Shown: positions 15,625 to 24,620, numbered from the stretch's first letter. The stretch is DNA of 48,498 bases from Chryseobacterium flavum (GCF_003385595.1 NZ_QNUE01000027.1:1-48498), one strand, 5' to 3'. Translations and numbers: made by a program. The notes: generated by a model not told the origin, from the sequence alone.

Positions 15625-16001
15625 GTCGGGGTTTAAATTGTTGTAGTTTTTTGATTGTGTTTTATAATGAATATGACCTGAAACATTTTCCTGCCAGTTT
15701 TCAAGCTTATAAAACTATCTGTTACCAAATATAAACATTCATTGTATGGTATCAATAGTATTTCGAATAATTATTATACGCCCTCTGTACTTAATTTGAT
15801 TAAATCTATCGAATAAATTTCTGAACTCTACAGATAAAAGCCCTGTTTGAACCCTGACCATTTTTCAATTACTGTGAATGTTCAAAACCTAATTGACGGA
15901 AATCATCTTTCCTTTGCTTTTTCAGTGATCTTTCCACGAATGTACTGCTGGATATTGTGAACAGGTACAAAATAAAATTAAGTATTCAATAACAAAAGTA
16001 T
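15625..16001. other. Spacer without gene
   Basis: About 375 bp. It contains the minus-strand -7 box at 15726-15733 and otherwise nothing I can name. No clear terminator for the pckA-to-methyltransferase operon is seen. Confidence 0.45.
15726..15733 (-). promoter_or_regulatory. Probable promoter of the 116-aa gene
   Basis: Perfect TATATTTG on the minus strand, about 100 nt upstream of the ATG at 15624. Confidence 0.4.
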
Positions 16002-16598
16002 TCAGGACATTTTTCTCCAAAAACTTAGAAATCCATTACAGGCAGAGTCCACCAGCTCAAAATTTCTTGGGATTTCGTCCCATTTACTCCAATAGGTAAC
16101 TAAGCGTGTTCCTACAGGTGTTTTATCTAATTGTTCTTTGACATAATTTGAATAAACATCATATAAGTCTCTCTCTGGAATTATAGTATCATCAATGGGA
16201 AATGAAGTATCAATATTTTCAAAAAAAGGATTAAAAAAATAAAATGCTCCAAAATCAGAAAAACTGATTTCATCAATATTGGAGTGTATAAATTCTACAT
16301 TGGTGATATCGTGTTTATTAGCAATTTTTCTTGATATTCTGATAAGCGAAGCTCTTTGTTCCACCCCATAAAAAAAACCATTCGTAGAAGCTGCTCCTAC
16401 CAGGCAAAACTTTCCGGCACCCGCTCCAATATCCAAAACTTTTACTCCAGGCTCTTCAGCTAAATATGCAGCAGCCATTCTGGCAACAGCAACAGGAGTC
16501 CAATGTCTCTCGGCAACTGCTTTTATATGCTCCGGATATAATTCATTAAAAACAGAATCCTTCACATCAACATTCTGTCTGAGCTGTTTAAAAATCAT
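16002..16598 (-). CDS. SAM-dependent methyltransferase, last gene of the gcv-like operon
   Basis: 198 aa. Class I methyltransferase: motif I is VLDIGAGAGKFCLVGA (about 54-69) followed by YGVEQRASLIRISRKIA with the acidic residue for the SAM ribose, and FYFFNPFFE in the position of motif IV. The substrate is not known; NPF-type motifs occur in N-methyltransferases as well as in unassigned families. Its ATG overlaps the stop of the H-like gene by 4 nt, implying translational coupling and perhaps a joint function. Confidence 0.8.
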   Translation of the reverse strand: MIFKQLRQNVDVKDSVFNELYPEHIKAVAERHWTPVAVARMAAAYLAEEPGVKVLDIGAGAGKFCLVGAASTNGFFYGVEQRASLIRISRKIANKHDITNVEFIHSNIDEISFSDFGAFYFFNPFFENIDTSFPIDDTIIPERDLYDVYSNYVKEQLDKTPVGTRLVTYWSKWDEIPRNFELVDSACNGFLSFWRKMS

Positions 16599-16978
16599 TG
16601 GGTTATTTGTATATATTGTTTATGTGTTAAAAATTCGTTCATAGAATGATGGGTTGAAAAAATCAAAAACCAGCAGCCATAAGGATCTATATTGATATGA
16701 GAAGGCTTTAAATTTAAATTTTGATTGGTTTCCATGATTTTACAACTACAGGGAGCGATCAGTTCAAAACTCATATTAATTCCGTGAACGACACCAAAAG
16801 AATCGTTTTTTCCTATCAAATTTTTCTGCATGGTAAATTCAATCAAATGGATCTCTCCAATTTCCTTTTGAGCATAATCAGTAATCCCCATGCAGAAATC
16901 ATGCAATCCAATTTTTCTAAACCACAAATGGTTTTCTGTATAATAAAGGTTTTTGGAAACAAGCATATAATACATCAA
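16595..16978 (-). CDS. GcvH-like protein lacking the lipoyl lysine
   Basis: 127 aa; the Met at residue 5 (16966) aligns exactly with the start of true GcvH and is a good alternative start. It keeps the H-protein framework: LYYTENHLWFRK, MGITDYAQKEIGEIHLIEF, DSFGVVHGINMSFELIAPCSC, INIDPYGCWF. In the segment where the upstream true GcvH has VEAVKTVSDL with the lipoylated Lys63, this protein has VHGINMSFEL, Asn68 in place of Lys. It therefore cannot carry lipoate at that site and cannot shuttle aminomethyl groups in the normal way. A binding or regulatory role beside GcvT, or with the coupled methyltransferase, is inferred. Confidence 0.75.
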   Translation of the reverse strand: MMYYMLVSKNLYYTENHLWFRKIGLHDFCMGITDYAQKEIGEIHLIEFTMQKNLIGKNDSFGVVHGINMSFELIAPCSCKIMETNQNLNLKPSHINIDPYGCWFLIFSTHHSMNEFLTHKQYIQITQ

Positions 16979-16992
16979 ATAGTTTACGGGTA

Positions 16993-18099
16993 TTATTTTT
17001 TTATAAACGGAGTTTTCACAATAACAGCTTTAACCGGCTTATTTCTAATACCAATATAAATATCCTCTCCTTCTTTAGAATTTTCTACAGAAATATATCC
17101 CATTCCTATTGCTTTATTTAGCGTAGGAGACATTGTTCCAGAGGTAACCATTCCTATGATCTGCTGTTTATTATCCCAGATTTCATAGCCATGGCGGGGA
17201 ATTCCTTTTTCTACCATTTCAAAACCAACCAGTTTCTCAGTGGTACCTTTTTCTTTTTCAATTCTTAAAAATCCACTATGGATAAAATCTTTGGTAAATT
17301 TTGTTATCCAGCCTAAACCTGCTGCTAATGGCGACGTAAATTCATTAATATCATTTCCATACAGACAATACCCCATTTCCAAACGCAAAGTATCTCTTGC
17401 TGCCAGTCCAATGGGCTCAATACCTAAATCTTTTCCAGCCTCAAAAATGGTTTCCCATAAATGAGCGGCATACCTGTTCTCTACATAAATCTCGAATCCG
17501 GATTCTCCTGTATATCCCGTTGCGGAGATCAATACATTGGGAATATGGGCAAACTCCCCAATAGTAAAGGTATAACTCTCCATCTTTTTTAGGTTGATAT
17601 CAGTCAGTTTCTGTAAAGCCTCCACTGATTTTGGTCCCTGGACAGCCAATAAAGAAACCGAATCGGAAATGTTAGTTACCTCTGCCCCAAAAGAATTATG
17701 CCTTATAATCCATTCCAAATCTTTTTGTATGTTAGAAGCATTAACTACCAGCAGATAATCGTTTTTGCTAATCTTATAGACCAACAAATCATCAATAATT
17801 CCACCTGTATCATTAGGCATACAGCTGTATTGCACTTTTCCCGGATAAAGCTTTGAGGCGTCATTTGAAGTGATTTTCTGAACGAGTTCCAAAGAACCTT
17901 TTCCCTGCACCGAGATCTCTCCCATATGGGAAACATCAAAAACTCCGACTCCTTTTCTTGCAATTTCATGCTCATGGGTTATTCCTTTGTACTGAACAGG
18001 CATTTCATATCCTGCATATTCAACCATTTTAGCTCCCAGAGCATGATGCATTACATTAAATGCTGTCTTCTTTAATCTTATAGTTTTCATATTGGTCAT
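16993..18099 (-). CDS. gcvT: Aminomethyltransferase (glycine cleavage T protein)
   Basis: 368 aa (ATG at 18090 gives the more usual N-terminus MKTIRLKKTAFN). It transfers the methylene group from aminomethyl-lipoyl-H protein to tetrahydrofolate, releasing ammonia. Motifs: GVFDVSHMGEI, GGIIDDLLVYK with the conserved Asp at the folate site, TGYTGESGFEIY, and AARDTLRLEMGYCLYGND. Its start overlaps the gcvH stop by 4 nt, so the two are coupled. No gcvP lies in the window; the decarboxylase must be elsewhere. Confidence 0.95.
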   Translation of the reverse strand: MTNMKTIRLKKTAFNVMHHALGAKMVEYAGYEMPVQYKGITHEHEIARKGVGVFDVSHMGEISVQGKGSLELVQKITSNDASKLYPGKVQYSCMPNDTGGIIDDLLVYKISKNDYLLVVNASNIQKDLEWIIRHNSFGAEVTNISDSVSLLAVQGPKSVEALQKLTDINLKKMESYTFTIGEFAHIPNVLISATGYTGESGFEIYVENRYAAHLWETIFEAGKDLGIEPIGLAARDTLRLEMGYCLYGNDINEFTSPLAAGLGWITKFTKDFIHSGFLRIEKEKGTTEKLVGFEMVEKGIPRHGYEIWDNKQQIIGMVTSGTMSPTLNKAIGMGYISVENSKEGEDIYIGIRNKPVKAVIVKTPFIKK

Positions 18100-18476
18100 C
18101 CTGCTATTAAGGATGAATACGAATCAGCTCTTAACAATCCTTCAATATCAAAAAGATTCGCAATTTTAATTTTAATCATCCAGCCTTCTCCATAAGGATC
18201 AGTATTTACCAATTCAGGATTTGTTTCTAATTTTGGATTAATTTCTAATATTTCCCCGGCAAGTGGTAAAAAGAGGTCAGATACTGTTTTCACGGCTTCA
18301 ACAGTTCCAAATACTTCATGCTGTTTCAGGTTTTCCCCCAGAGTCTCAATTTCTACATAAACAATATCTCCTAATTCATGCTGGGCAAAATCCGTAATTC
18401 CAATATATGCTATATTATTTTCTAATCTCACCCATTCATGATCTTCGGTGTACAAAAGGTTTTCAGGAATCTTCAT
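18096..18476 (-). CDS. gcvH: Glycine cleavage system H protein
   Basis: 126 aa, full length. It carries lipoate on Lys63 in VEAVKTVSDL, presents aminomethyl between the P and T proteins, and has all framework motifs (YTEDHEWVRLE, IGITDFAQHELGDIVYVE, NTDPYGEGWMIKIK). Lies 32 nt behind pckA and overlaps gcvT. Comparison with the second H-like protein downstream makes the loss of lysine there stand out. Confidence 0.96.
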   Translation of the reverse strand: MKIPENLLYTEDHEWVRLENNIAYIGITDFAQHELGDIVYVEIETLGENLKQHEVFGTVEAVKTVSDLFLPLAGEILEINPKLETNPELVNTDPYGEGWMIKIKIANLFDIEGLLRADSYSSLIAG

Positions 18477-18508
18477 TATTACTTTTTTATCTTCTTGCTT
18501 AATTAATT

Positions 18509-20107
18509 TTATTTGATTTCATTTCTAACTAATGGCCCTCCATTCAATGTTTCCAAATCAGCAAAGGCCTCAAATGATTTAAAGTTTTGCACAAACTCTT
18601 TGGCAAGGTGCAAAGCCTTTTCATCATACCAAGCCTGATCCGTCCATGTGTTTTTAGGATGTAATATTTCGGAAGGAACTCCATCACACTCTGCAGGTAT
18701 TTGAAGTCCAAACACAGAATCCTGGATAAAGTCTGTTTTTTCCAGTTTCCGATCAAGCACGGCTGCTATCATCGCTCTTGTATAAGCCAGCTTTATACGG
18801 TTTCCAGTGCCATAAGATCCTCCGGACCAGCCTGTGTTGATAAGCCATACATTAATATTATTCTCCCTGAGTTTTTTACCTAAAAGTTCGGCATATTTTG
18901 TAGGATGAAGGGGTAAGAAAGGCTTTCCAAAACATGCGGAAAATGTGGTTTGTGGCTCCGTAACTCCGGCCTCAGTTCCAGCTACTTTTGCTGTATATCC
19001 TGAAATAAAGTGATACATAGCCTGTCCTACTGATAATTTTGAAATGGGAGGAAGAACTCCAAAAGCATCACAGGTTAAAAAGAAAATATTTTGAGGAATT
19101 TTACCTACGGAAGGGCGTAATGCATTATCTATAAAATCAATTGGATATGCAGCCCTTGTATTTTCTGTTACGGAAACATTATCGTAATCAACAATAAAAG
19201 TCCCATCAAAAAAACGTACATTTTCAAGCAGTGTTCCAAATCTGATGGCTGAAAATATCTGTGGTTCTTTCTCCTCACTTAAATTTACGCATTTCGCATA
19301 GCAGCCTCCCTCAAAGTTGAAAACACTTTCATTATCCCACCCATGCTCATCATCCCCAATTAATTTTCTGGAAGGATCTGCAGAAAGAGTAGTTTTACCC
19401 GTCCCGGAAAGACCAAAAAATACTGAGGTATCACCGTCAGCTCCAACATTAGCTGAACAGTGCATGGAAAGCACATTTTTTTTAAATGGTAAAATGTAAT
19501 TCAATACAGTAAAAATTCCTTTTTTAATTTCGCCGGTATAGGCGCTTCCTCCGATAAGTATAATTTTCTTTGTGAAGTTGATAATTGTAAAATTATGCCG
19601 GCGGGTTTTATGAATTTCCGGAATGGCTTTAAACTCAGGTGCACAAAGTATCAGCCATTCATGTTCAAAAGCTGCCAATTCATGTTTTGCAGGTCTTAAA
19701 AAAAGATTATTAACAAATAAGTTTGCCCATGGAGTTTCAGTAACAACTTTCAGATTCAGTCTATATTCCTGCTTTGCACAAGCATAAGCATCTCTTACGT
19801 AAATATCCCTGCCTGAAAGATGAGTAGTAACATCCATATATAGTCTTTCAAAATCTTCCGGCATAAAAGGATGATTAACCTCGCCCCACCAAACAGAATC
19901 TTTGGTTTCATAATCCATGACAATATATTTGTCCTTTGGTGAACGGCCTGTAAATTCACCTGTATCACACGCCAGAGCTCCTGAACTTGTAATAACTCCC
20001 TGACTTTTTCTCAAGGTTTGGGAAATCAGCTGAGGTTCAGATAAATTCCAATATACTTCTTTATCTGGTATGATTCCAATGTTCTTTAGTGATTCTAAAT
20101 ATTCCAT
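18509..20107 (-). CDS. pckA: Phosphoenolpyruvate carboxykinase (ATP)
   Basis: 532 aa. It converts oxaloacetate and ATP to phosphoenolpyruvate, CO2 and ADP in gluconeogenesis. The P-loop GLSGTGKTTLS and the kinase-2-like LIGDDEHGWDNESVFNFEGGCYAK identify the ATP-type enzyme; TGRSPKDKYI at the N-terminus and LTCDAFGVLPPISKLS are also present. First gene of a five-gene minus-strand series with the glycine-cleavage genes. Its promoter is at 20124-20131. Confidence 0.97.
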   Translation of the reverse strand: MEYLESLKNIGIIPDKEVYWNLSEPQLISQTLRKSQGVITSSGALACDTGEFTGRSPKDKYIVMDYETKDSVWWGEVNHPFMPEDFERLYMDVTTHLSGRDIYVRDAYACAKQEYRLNLKVVTETPWANLFVNNLFLRPAKHELAAFEHEWLILCAPEFKAIPEIHKTRRHNFTIINFTKKIILIGGSAYTGEIKKGIFTVLNYILPFKKNVLSMHCSANVGADGDTSVFFGLSGTGKTTLSADPSRKLIGDDEHGWDNESVFNFEGGCYAKCVNLSEEKEPQIFSAIRFGTLLENVRFFDGTFIVDYDNVSVTENTRAAYPIDFIDNALRPSVGKIPQNIFFLTCDAFGVLPPISKLSVGQAMYHFISGYTAKVAGTEAGVTEPQTTFSACFGKPFLPLHPTKYAELLGKKLRENNINVWLINTGWSGGSYGTGNRIKLAYTRAMIAAVLDRKLEKTDFIQDSVFGLQIPAECDGVPSEILHPKNTWTDQAWYDEKALHLAKEFVQNFKSFEAFADLETLNGGPLVRNEIK

Positions 20108-20123
20108 AACTTCAATATCCCAA

Positions 20124-20131
20124 CAAAAGTA
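20124..20131 (-). promoter_or_regulatory. Promoter of the pckA operon
   Basis: TACTTTTG on the minus strand, a perfect -7 element 17 nt before the ATG. A second perfect element, TAAATTTG, lies at 20187-20194, so there may be two promoters. Confidence 0.6.
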
Positions 20132-20476
20132 GTTGAATTACAGGGATGCAGAAATGATAGAGATCTTTTCTAAACTTGATTTAAGTCAAATTTATACTGT
20201 TTTAAAATTGTTTTTAAAAAGCCTCTGTTGAATGGTGAGAATGACTAATGTCATTCTAAGAAAATCCGGTCTTTATTAATTAGCAGACATACATCTAAAT
20301 CGGGATATCTGAAACCATATTGAGGTTTCGGAGAAAAGTTTCCACAAGTACAATTTTCAAACACCTTGTAAGGCTTGCTTATTTAAGAGAACAAAAAATG
20401 AATGCTGCATATTCTGATATTTCCTACCTGACTTGTATATTTTTTTTGTAAACAACTATATTTCAGACTTTTTATC

Positions 20477-20484
20477 TATTTTTG
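20477..20484 (+). promoter_or_regulatory. Promoter of the 202-aa secreted protein gene
   Basis: TATTTTTG, a perfect -7 element 19 nt before the ATG at 20503. Confidence 0.55.
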
Positions 20485-20502
20485 GACTAAAATAAATATA
20501 CC

Positions 20503-21111
20503 ATGAATAAGCATGTTAAATCTTTTGTTTTCAGCATAATCTTTCTGGTACCTTATCTTTCGGTAAGAGCTCAGAAAACACCTGAATTCATCCCGCCTGC
20601 CGTAGCTTTTAATAAAGAGGAAGCGTACAAAATGCTTGACGAAGGCAATAACAGCATCCGGGGAAACATCTCACTTAAAAAAAGAGGTTATGTCAATTAT
20701 CCGGGATTCTCGGATATGGTCCTGCTTTATCCTGCAACACCATATTTTCAGGAGTATATTGAACTTAAAAAGAAATACAACAGCAAAAAGAAACAGGCCG
20801 GACTGACAAGGGAAGCTGCAATGGCACGCATCGAAACAAAAACTATAGATGACAAAGGCAATTTTCAGTTTACCAATATAAAACCCGGAAAGTACTATAT
20901 CGTAAGCTGGATTAAATGGGAAAAAGTTACCCGTAACGAGGTGCAATCCGGACCGGTTACAGCCAATCGTAATATGCTCGGGATACAGATGGGCGGAGGT
21001 TATTTTCCCACCAAAACACAATATGAATCCCAAGCTTATGAAAATGAGGTAGGTGCCTATATTGAAGTCTCTGCAAACAATCCCGTAACCACCGTAACCA
21101 TTGCCCAGTAG
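20503..21111 (+). CDS. Secreted protein with an Ig-like/carboxypeptidase-regulatory-like fold
   Basis: 202 aa. Signal peptide at 1-23 (ending SVRAQ). The C-terminal half contains IDDKGNFQFTNIKPGKYYIVSWI, the typical hairpin of CarboxypepD_reg/Cna-B-like beta-sandwiches, followed by a Gly-rich strand region. A positively charged linker (KKKYNSKKKQ) lies in the middle. No lipobox and no T9SS domain, so it is probably periplasmic. Followed after 51 nt by another secreted protein; they may be cotranscribed. Function unknown. Confidence 0.65.
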   Translation: MNKHVKSFVFSIIFLVPYLSVRAQKTPEFIPPAVAFNKEEAYKMLDEGNNSIRGNISLKKRGYVNYPGFSDMVLLYPATPYFQEYIELKKKYNSKKKQAGLTREAAMARIETKTIDDKGNFQFTNIKPGKYYIVSWIKWEKVTRNEVQSGPVTANRNMLGIQMGGGYFPTKTQYESQAYENEVGAYIEVSANNPVTTVTIAQ

Positions 21112-21162
21112 CATTGATTAAGCAGATACTGTCTTACTGAAAATTATTAATAAAATACGACA

Positions 21163-21936
21163 ATGAAATCAATCTATATCAACTTTATCAAGCTGTTGGT
21201 TTTGTGCAGTACAATCAGTGTTAACGCCCAGACCCTAACTTTTCCTGACCCAAATTTCAAGGCTGCATTGATTGCCCTGGGACTTGATACCAACAATGAC
21301 GGAAATATTCAGAAATCCGAGGTAGCCAATGTCAAGAAGCTGGATGTTGGCAATTATGGTATCACTTCAGTAGTAGGTATAAAACACTTTACAAATCTTG
21401 AAAACTTTCTATTTTACGATAATAAGATTAACGTGGTTGATCTTGAAGGCATGCGTAATTTAAAGTATATCTATGGTATTGATGGTACAACCACACAGCT
21501 CAAAGTAAAAGGCTGTATTAATCTGGAAGAGATCATTATGGATAACAACCAATTATCTTCACTTGATCTGACCGGACTTACAGTCCTTAGCGATATACGG
21601 GCCAGCAGGAATAATCTGAAACGGATCGACCTCAGGAATAAACCTAAATTGTGGATGGTACAGCTGTTTCGCAATGAGATCAGTGATTTCAAAATCGGCC
21701 CTGCGCCGGAGCTCAAACACCTTTACCTATACAAAAACTTAATTTCGGAAATTGATCTGAGGCCATTTACCCAGCTTGTGGAGGCCGATCTGGACGGCAA
21801 CCCATTAACAAAAGTATATGTAACCGGTCTGAACAAGCTTGAAAAGCTAAACCTGGAACCCCCGTTTAATACCCCTTCCGCAATCAAGCAATTAAACACC
21901 AGCGGACTTGTAAGCCTGAAAGAATATAAATGGTAG
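21163..21936 (+). CDS. Secreted leucine-rich-repeat protein
   Basis: 257 aa. Signal peptide 1-23 (ending SVNAQ). DTNNDGNIQKSE at about 43-54 is an EF-hand/dockerin-like calcium loop often found at the N-terminus of these proteins. From residue 60 on, irregular leucine-rich repeats of 20-22 residues (LEEIIMDNNQLSSLDLTGL, LKHLYLYKNLISEIDL, LVEADLDGNPLTKVYVTGL). No T9SS sorting domain. Likely a periplasmic or surface binding protein; the ligand is unknown. Paired with the 202-aa gene just upstream. Confidence 0.75.
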   Translation: MKSIYINFIKLLVLCSTISVNAQTLTFPDPNFKAALIALGLDTNNDGNIQKSEVANVKKLDVGNYGITSVVGIKHFTNLENFLFYDNKINVVDLEGMRNLKYIYGIDGTTTQLKVKGCINLEEIIMDNNQLSSLDLTGLTVLSDIRASRNNLKRIDLRNKPKLWMVQLFRNEISDFKIGPAPELKHLYLYKNLISEIDLRPFTQLVEADLDGNPLTKVYVTGLNKLEKLNLEPPFNTPSAIKQLNTSGLVSLKEYKW

Positions 21937-22061
21937 ATAACTGGTATAAATATATCAGATAATATCGCTGTGTTTGTTTCAGATATATATTAAATGAATG
22001 AAGCTGCAGCACAGAGGCAGATCATACTCTACTCACAACGGACACAGAAACTAAACAATCT

Positions 22062-22086
22062 ATTCAATTTTAGTTAAAAAATTGAA
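22062..22086 (+). terminator. Possible terminator of the secreted-protein pair
   Basis: ATTCAATTTT / AAAATTGAAT hairpin about 125 nt after the LRR gene. All-AT upper stem and short T-tail, so only moderately convincing. Confidence 0.35.
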
Positions 22087-22164
22087 TTTGATGAAATATA
22101 TTTCAACACAATGCTGAATTCAGCCTTCTCCTATATAACACATCAACAATGGTCTACAAATAAA

Positions 22165-22196
22165 ACGGACAAAGCATTAAAAAATGCTTTGTCCGT
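22165..22196. terminator. Strong terminator next to tRNA-Arg
   Basis: Perfect 14-bp stem ACGGACAAAGCATT / AATGCTTTGTCCGT with an AAAA loop. On the minus strand it is followed by TTTTATTTG and ends the tRNA transcript; symmetric enough to stop plus-strand transcription too. Confidence 0.85.
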
Positions 22197-22201
22197 CTAA
22201 G

Positions 22202-22273
22202 TGACCGCAGAGGGATTCGAACCCCCACTGTCGGAGCCGAAATCCGAAGTTCTATCCATTAAACTATGCAGCC
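22202..22273 (-). tRNA. tRNA-Arg (anticodon TCG)
   Basis: 72 nt on the minus strand: acceptor GGCTGCA / TGCGGTC with two G-U pairs, D arm with AATGGATAGA, anticodon stem TCGGA / TCCGA around loop TTTCGGC (anticodon TCG, reads CGA and other CGN), T arm GGGGGTTCGAATCCC, discriminator A. The CCA end is not encoded, as usual in Bacteroidota. It starts 37 nt after the stop of the outer-membrane gene at 22311, so it may be processed from that operon's transcript. Confidence 0.93.
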
Positions 22274-22310
22274 TTATTTTTGAGTCATCAGATTAGATCT
22301 GCTGCGCTCA

Positions 22311-24092
22311 TTAGAAAGTAATTTTCACTCCTCCCAGAATCTGTGCACCCAGGACTTTATATCCTTTGTACGTCTGGTATTTTGAGCTTAGAAGATTATT
22401 TCCGAGTGCAAAAATACTGAAATTTTTGTGAATTTTATACTCTGCAGAAAGATTTAAATCAGCATAACCGCCAACTTTATCATCTGTATTTTCTAAAGAG
22501 CGGAAAATCATCCCGTTAGGAGCCTGAGCATCTGCAACACCTTCGATAGAAAAAGAGTTTGTGGTTCTGTCACTCGCAAAAATTCCTTTGAAACCCAGTA
22601 ATAATTTCTTATCCAGCATCGTATATTTCGCTCCTATGCTTGCATTGAACAAAGGAACATTATAAATATTTTCGTAATTCTTCAGATTATACTTTGTAAA
22701 ACGCAGTTCGCCATCTAAAACAAGGTTTTCCAACGGGAAATACTGTATACTCCCTTTGATATCACTTACATTTCCATCGTCATAAACTGCAGAGAATGTA
22801 TTCGCAAAATCATAAGCAGAACGGTTCATGCTGTATACATCATCAAAAATACTGTTGGCCTTAAAGAACATAATGTCTCTCATCTTTCCATATCCGGCTG
22901 AGAAATCATACTTGAATGTTTCATCAATATCCCCTCTCAGACCTACATAAAAATGATATTTGGTTTCTGTAGGCTTCAGGTACTGATCAGATAAAAGAAA
23001 CGGGTTTTCCTGCAAAAGATCACCATAGGTATTCAGTTTAAGACCTCCGTCTACCCCGCCATAAAATTTAAACTCTTTAGCTGCGGCAAACTGGAATTCT
23101 GCCTGCGGGAACCAATAGGTTTTATTGCTCTTTAGTTTTTCAGCCATCAGATCATTTGAATTTTTGGCATTCAGGAAAGAGAATGAAGATCCCAGCATTA
23201 AATATGAATCCCCTTTTCTGAAGGTTACCTTAGGAGCTAAATTCGTATTAAAGAAGTTCGCAGAGTTCTTGTCTCTGATTGCAAAATCTGTTTTTACAGC
23301 TTCTAATCCTACTCCAAGATCAGCATTCAGGTTAATTCCGGATCCTCCCAGCTCTACAGCATGTTTTGAGAAGTTAGCTAAAATGGAAACCTGGTTTTCC
23401 TGTGCATCAAAATGGTCTTTCAGGAAAGTTGATTTCACCCGAACATCATTTAAGATTTCATTGGAATAAAAATCATAGTACCCGTTTACCTTAAACTGAT
23501 TCACGTTTTGTTTCAGGTCAACATCAGCAGCAGGCTGTAAAGCATAAATACCATAATAATTGTAGTTATTCAGCCCGTATTCAGCATTCACATTGAATTT
23601 TCCTTTATCTCCGTAAGAATTAAGGAAAGCCCCGAAAGTGGCTGAAGTCTGCTTTGATTTCCAGTCGTAATCTTTTTTAAGACCACTGGTAGAAAGCACA
23701 TGTACATCACCTCCTACTTCAATTTTATTTTCAAGGGTTTTGGAAACATTTCCATCCAGCAAGATTTTACCATAATTTCCCATTCCGAACTGTAAATAGT
23801 TATTCTGGGCTGTCCCGTCAAATTTTGGGGTCACATCTTCTCCCTGGATCGTTGAAGTTTTAAAGTCCGAAACCGCAGGAACATCCGTAATGGTATATCT
23901 TACAGGAGTTTGGGATTTCTCTTCCGGCGGATAATTTTTAATGGTTTCCACAGAAGTTTTCTTCTTCTCGATCTTCTTCACTTCCGGCTCTCTCTTTTTA
24001 TTAAGAACCAGTTTTTCCTCCTTGATCTGGGAAAACGCCACCGACGAAACCCCTAAAAATAATATGGATAATAATTGAATTTTTCTGTTCAT
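22311..24092 (-). CDS. TonB-dependent-receptor-like outer-membrane barrel protein
   Basis: 593 aa. Signal peptide 1-21 (ending SVAFSQ). A Lys/Glu-rich, periplasmic segment follows (residues 22-60), then TITDVPAVSDFKTSTIQGEDVTPKF and a long antiparallel barrel (LQFGMGNYGKILLDGNVS ... GGVKITF) ending in Phe. It resembles the barrel of TonB-dependent receptors but lacks a recognisable plug domain and is shorter than a standard receptor. Third gene of the TPR-lipoprotein-barrel operon, 35 nt behind the lipoprotein. Substrate unknown; an envelope assembly or uptake role is inferred. Confidence 0.75.
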   Translation of the reverse strand: MNRKIQLLSILFLGVSSVAFSQIKEEKLVLNKKREPEVKKIEKKKTSVETIKNYPPEEKSQTPVRYTITDVPAVSDFKTSTIQGEDVTPKFDGTAQNNYLQFGMGNYGKILLDGNVSKTLENKIEVGGDVHVLSTSGLKKDYDWKSKQTSATFGAFLNSYGDKGKFNVNAEYGLNNYNYYGIYALQPAADVDLKQNVNQFKVNGYYDFYSNEILNDVRVKSTFLKDHFDAQENQVSILANFSKHAVELGGSGINLNADLGVGLEAVKTDFAIRDKNSANFFNTNLAPKVTFRKGDSYLMLGSSFSFLNAKNSNDLMAEKLKSNKTYWFPQAEFQFAAAKEFKFYGGVDGGLKLNTYGDLLQENPFLLSDQYLKPTETKYHFYVGLRGDIDETFKYDFSAGYGKMRDIMFFKANSIFDDVYSMNRSAYDFANTFSAVYDDGNVSDIKGSIQYFPLENLVLDGELRFTKYNLKNYENIYNVPLFNASIGAKYTMLDKKLLLGFKGIFASDRTTNSFSIEGVADAQAPNGMIFRSLENTDDKVGGYADLNLSAEYKIHKNFSIFALGNNLLSSKYQTYKGYKVLGAQILGGVKITF

Positions 24093-24127
24093 ATTTTCTT
24101 TATTTGAAAAAAATATATAACGGGCTT

Positions 24128-24619
24128 TTATTTATTGGAAGCAATATAACTGCCTAATAAAGCTTTCCCCGACTGTTTTGAAAAAGTTCTCCCCAGTCTG
24201 AATATATTAAACAGCCAAAGGCTTTGATAAACTTGTAATTTGTATTGATAATTTTTTGTTGTACTGCTCTCAGCTACATCATAACTGTAAGAAATATTAT
24301 ACGAAAATCCCGAAGGCAGTAATCCGACGGTCAGCATACTTCCAATCATTGGGTTTCCACAAGGAGGAGTAAGAGTCTGCATCGGATGCAGAGTAATCTT
24401 AGCTGCATGGGTACTGTCTTCTACAATTTCATAAATATCAGAATGTTTTAAAATCTCAAATTCTTTATTAAGATCCTTGTTCACTACAAAAGCCTTTTGT
24501 TTTTTGAAGTCAGCTTTTGCATGGTTATACTCTTTGGGATAGGCACTATACGAAGGAATGCAGCTCCAGAGAGAAGCAGAAATTAAAAAGGAATATATAG
24601 CAATTTTAAAAACTTTCAT
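24128..24619 (-). CDS. Small lipoprotein
   Basis: 163 aa. The N-terminus MKVFKIAIYSFLISASLWSC has a lipobox (LWSC, Cys20), so it is lipid-anchored, probably in the outer membrane facing the periplasm. The body contains about 140 residues without a domain I know; a Cys-rich-free, Tyr-rich segment and GNPMIGSMLTVGLLPSG suggest a beta-rich fold. Starts 1 nt after the stop of the TPR gene, so translation is coupled. Likely an accessory of the barrel protein encoded next. Confidence 0.7.
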   Translation of the reverse strand: MKVFKIAIYSFLISASLWSCIPSYSAYPKEYNHAKADFKKQKAFVVNKDLNKEFEILKHSDIYEIVEDSTHAAKITLHPMQTLTPPCGNPMIGSMLTVGLLPSGFSYNISYSYDVAESSTTKNYQYKLQVYQSLWLFNIFRLGRTFSKQSGKALLGSYIASNK

Positions 24620-24620
24620 C

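Larger units (their letters stand above)
20108..20502. other. Divergent promoter region
   Basis: About 395 bp between pckA and the plus-strand secreted-protein gene. Holds -7 boxes for both sides and a second minus-strand TAAATTTG at 20187-20194. No gene seen. Confidence 0.5.

Noticed and set aside
22202..22310. tRNA-Arg as attachment site of an integrated element
   Set aside because: No integrase, no phage genes and no second copy of the tRNA 3' end within the window.
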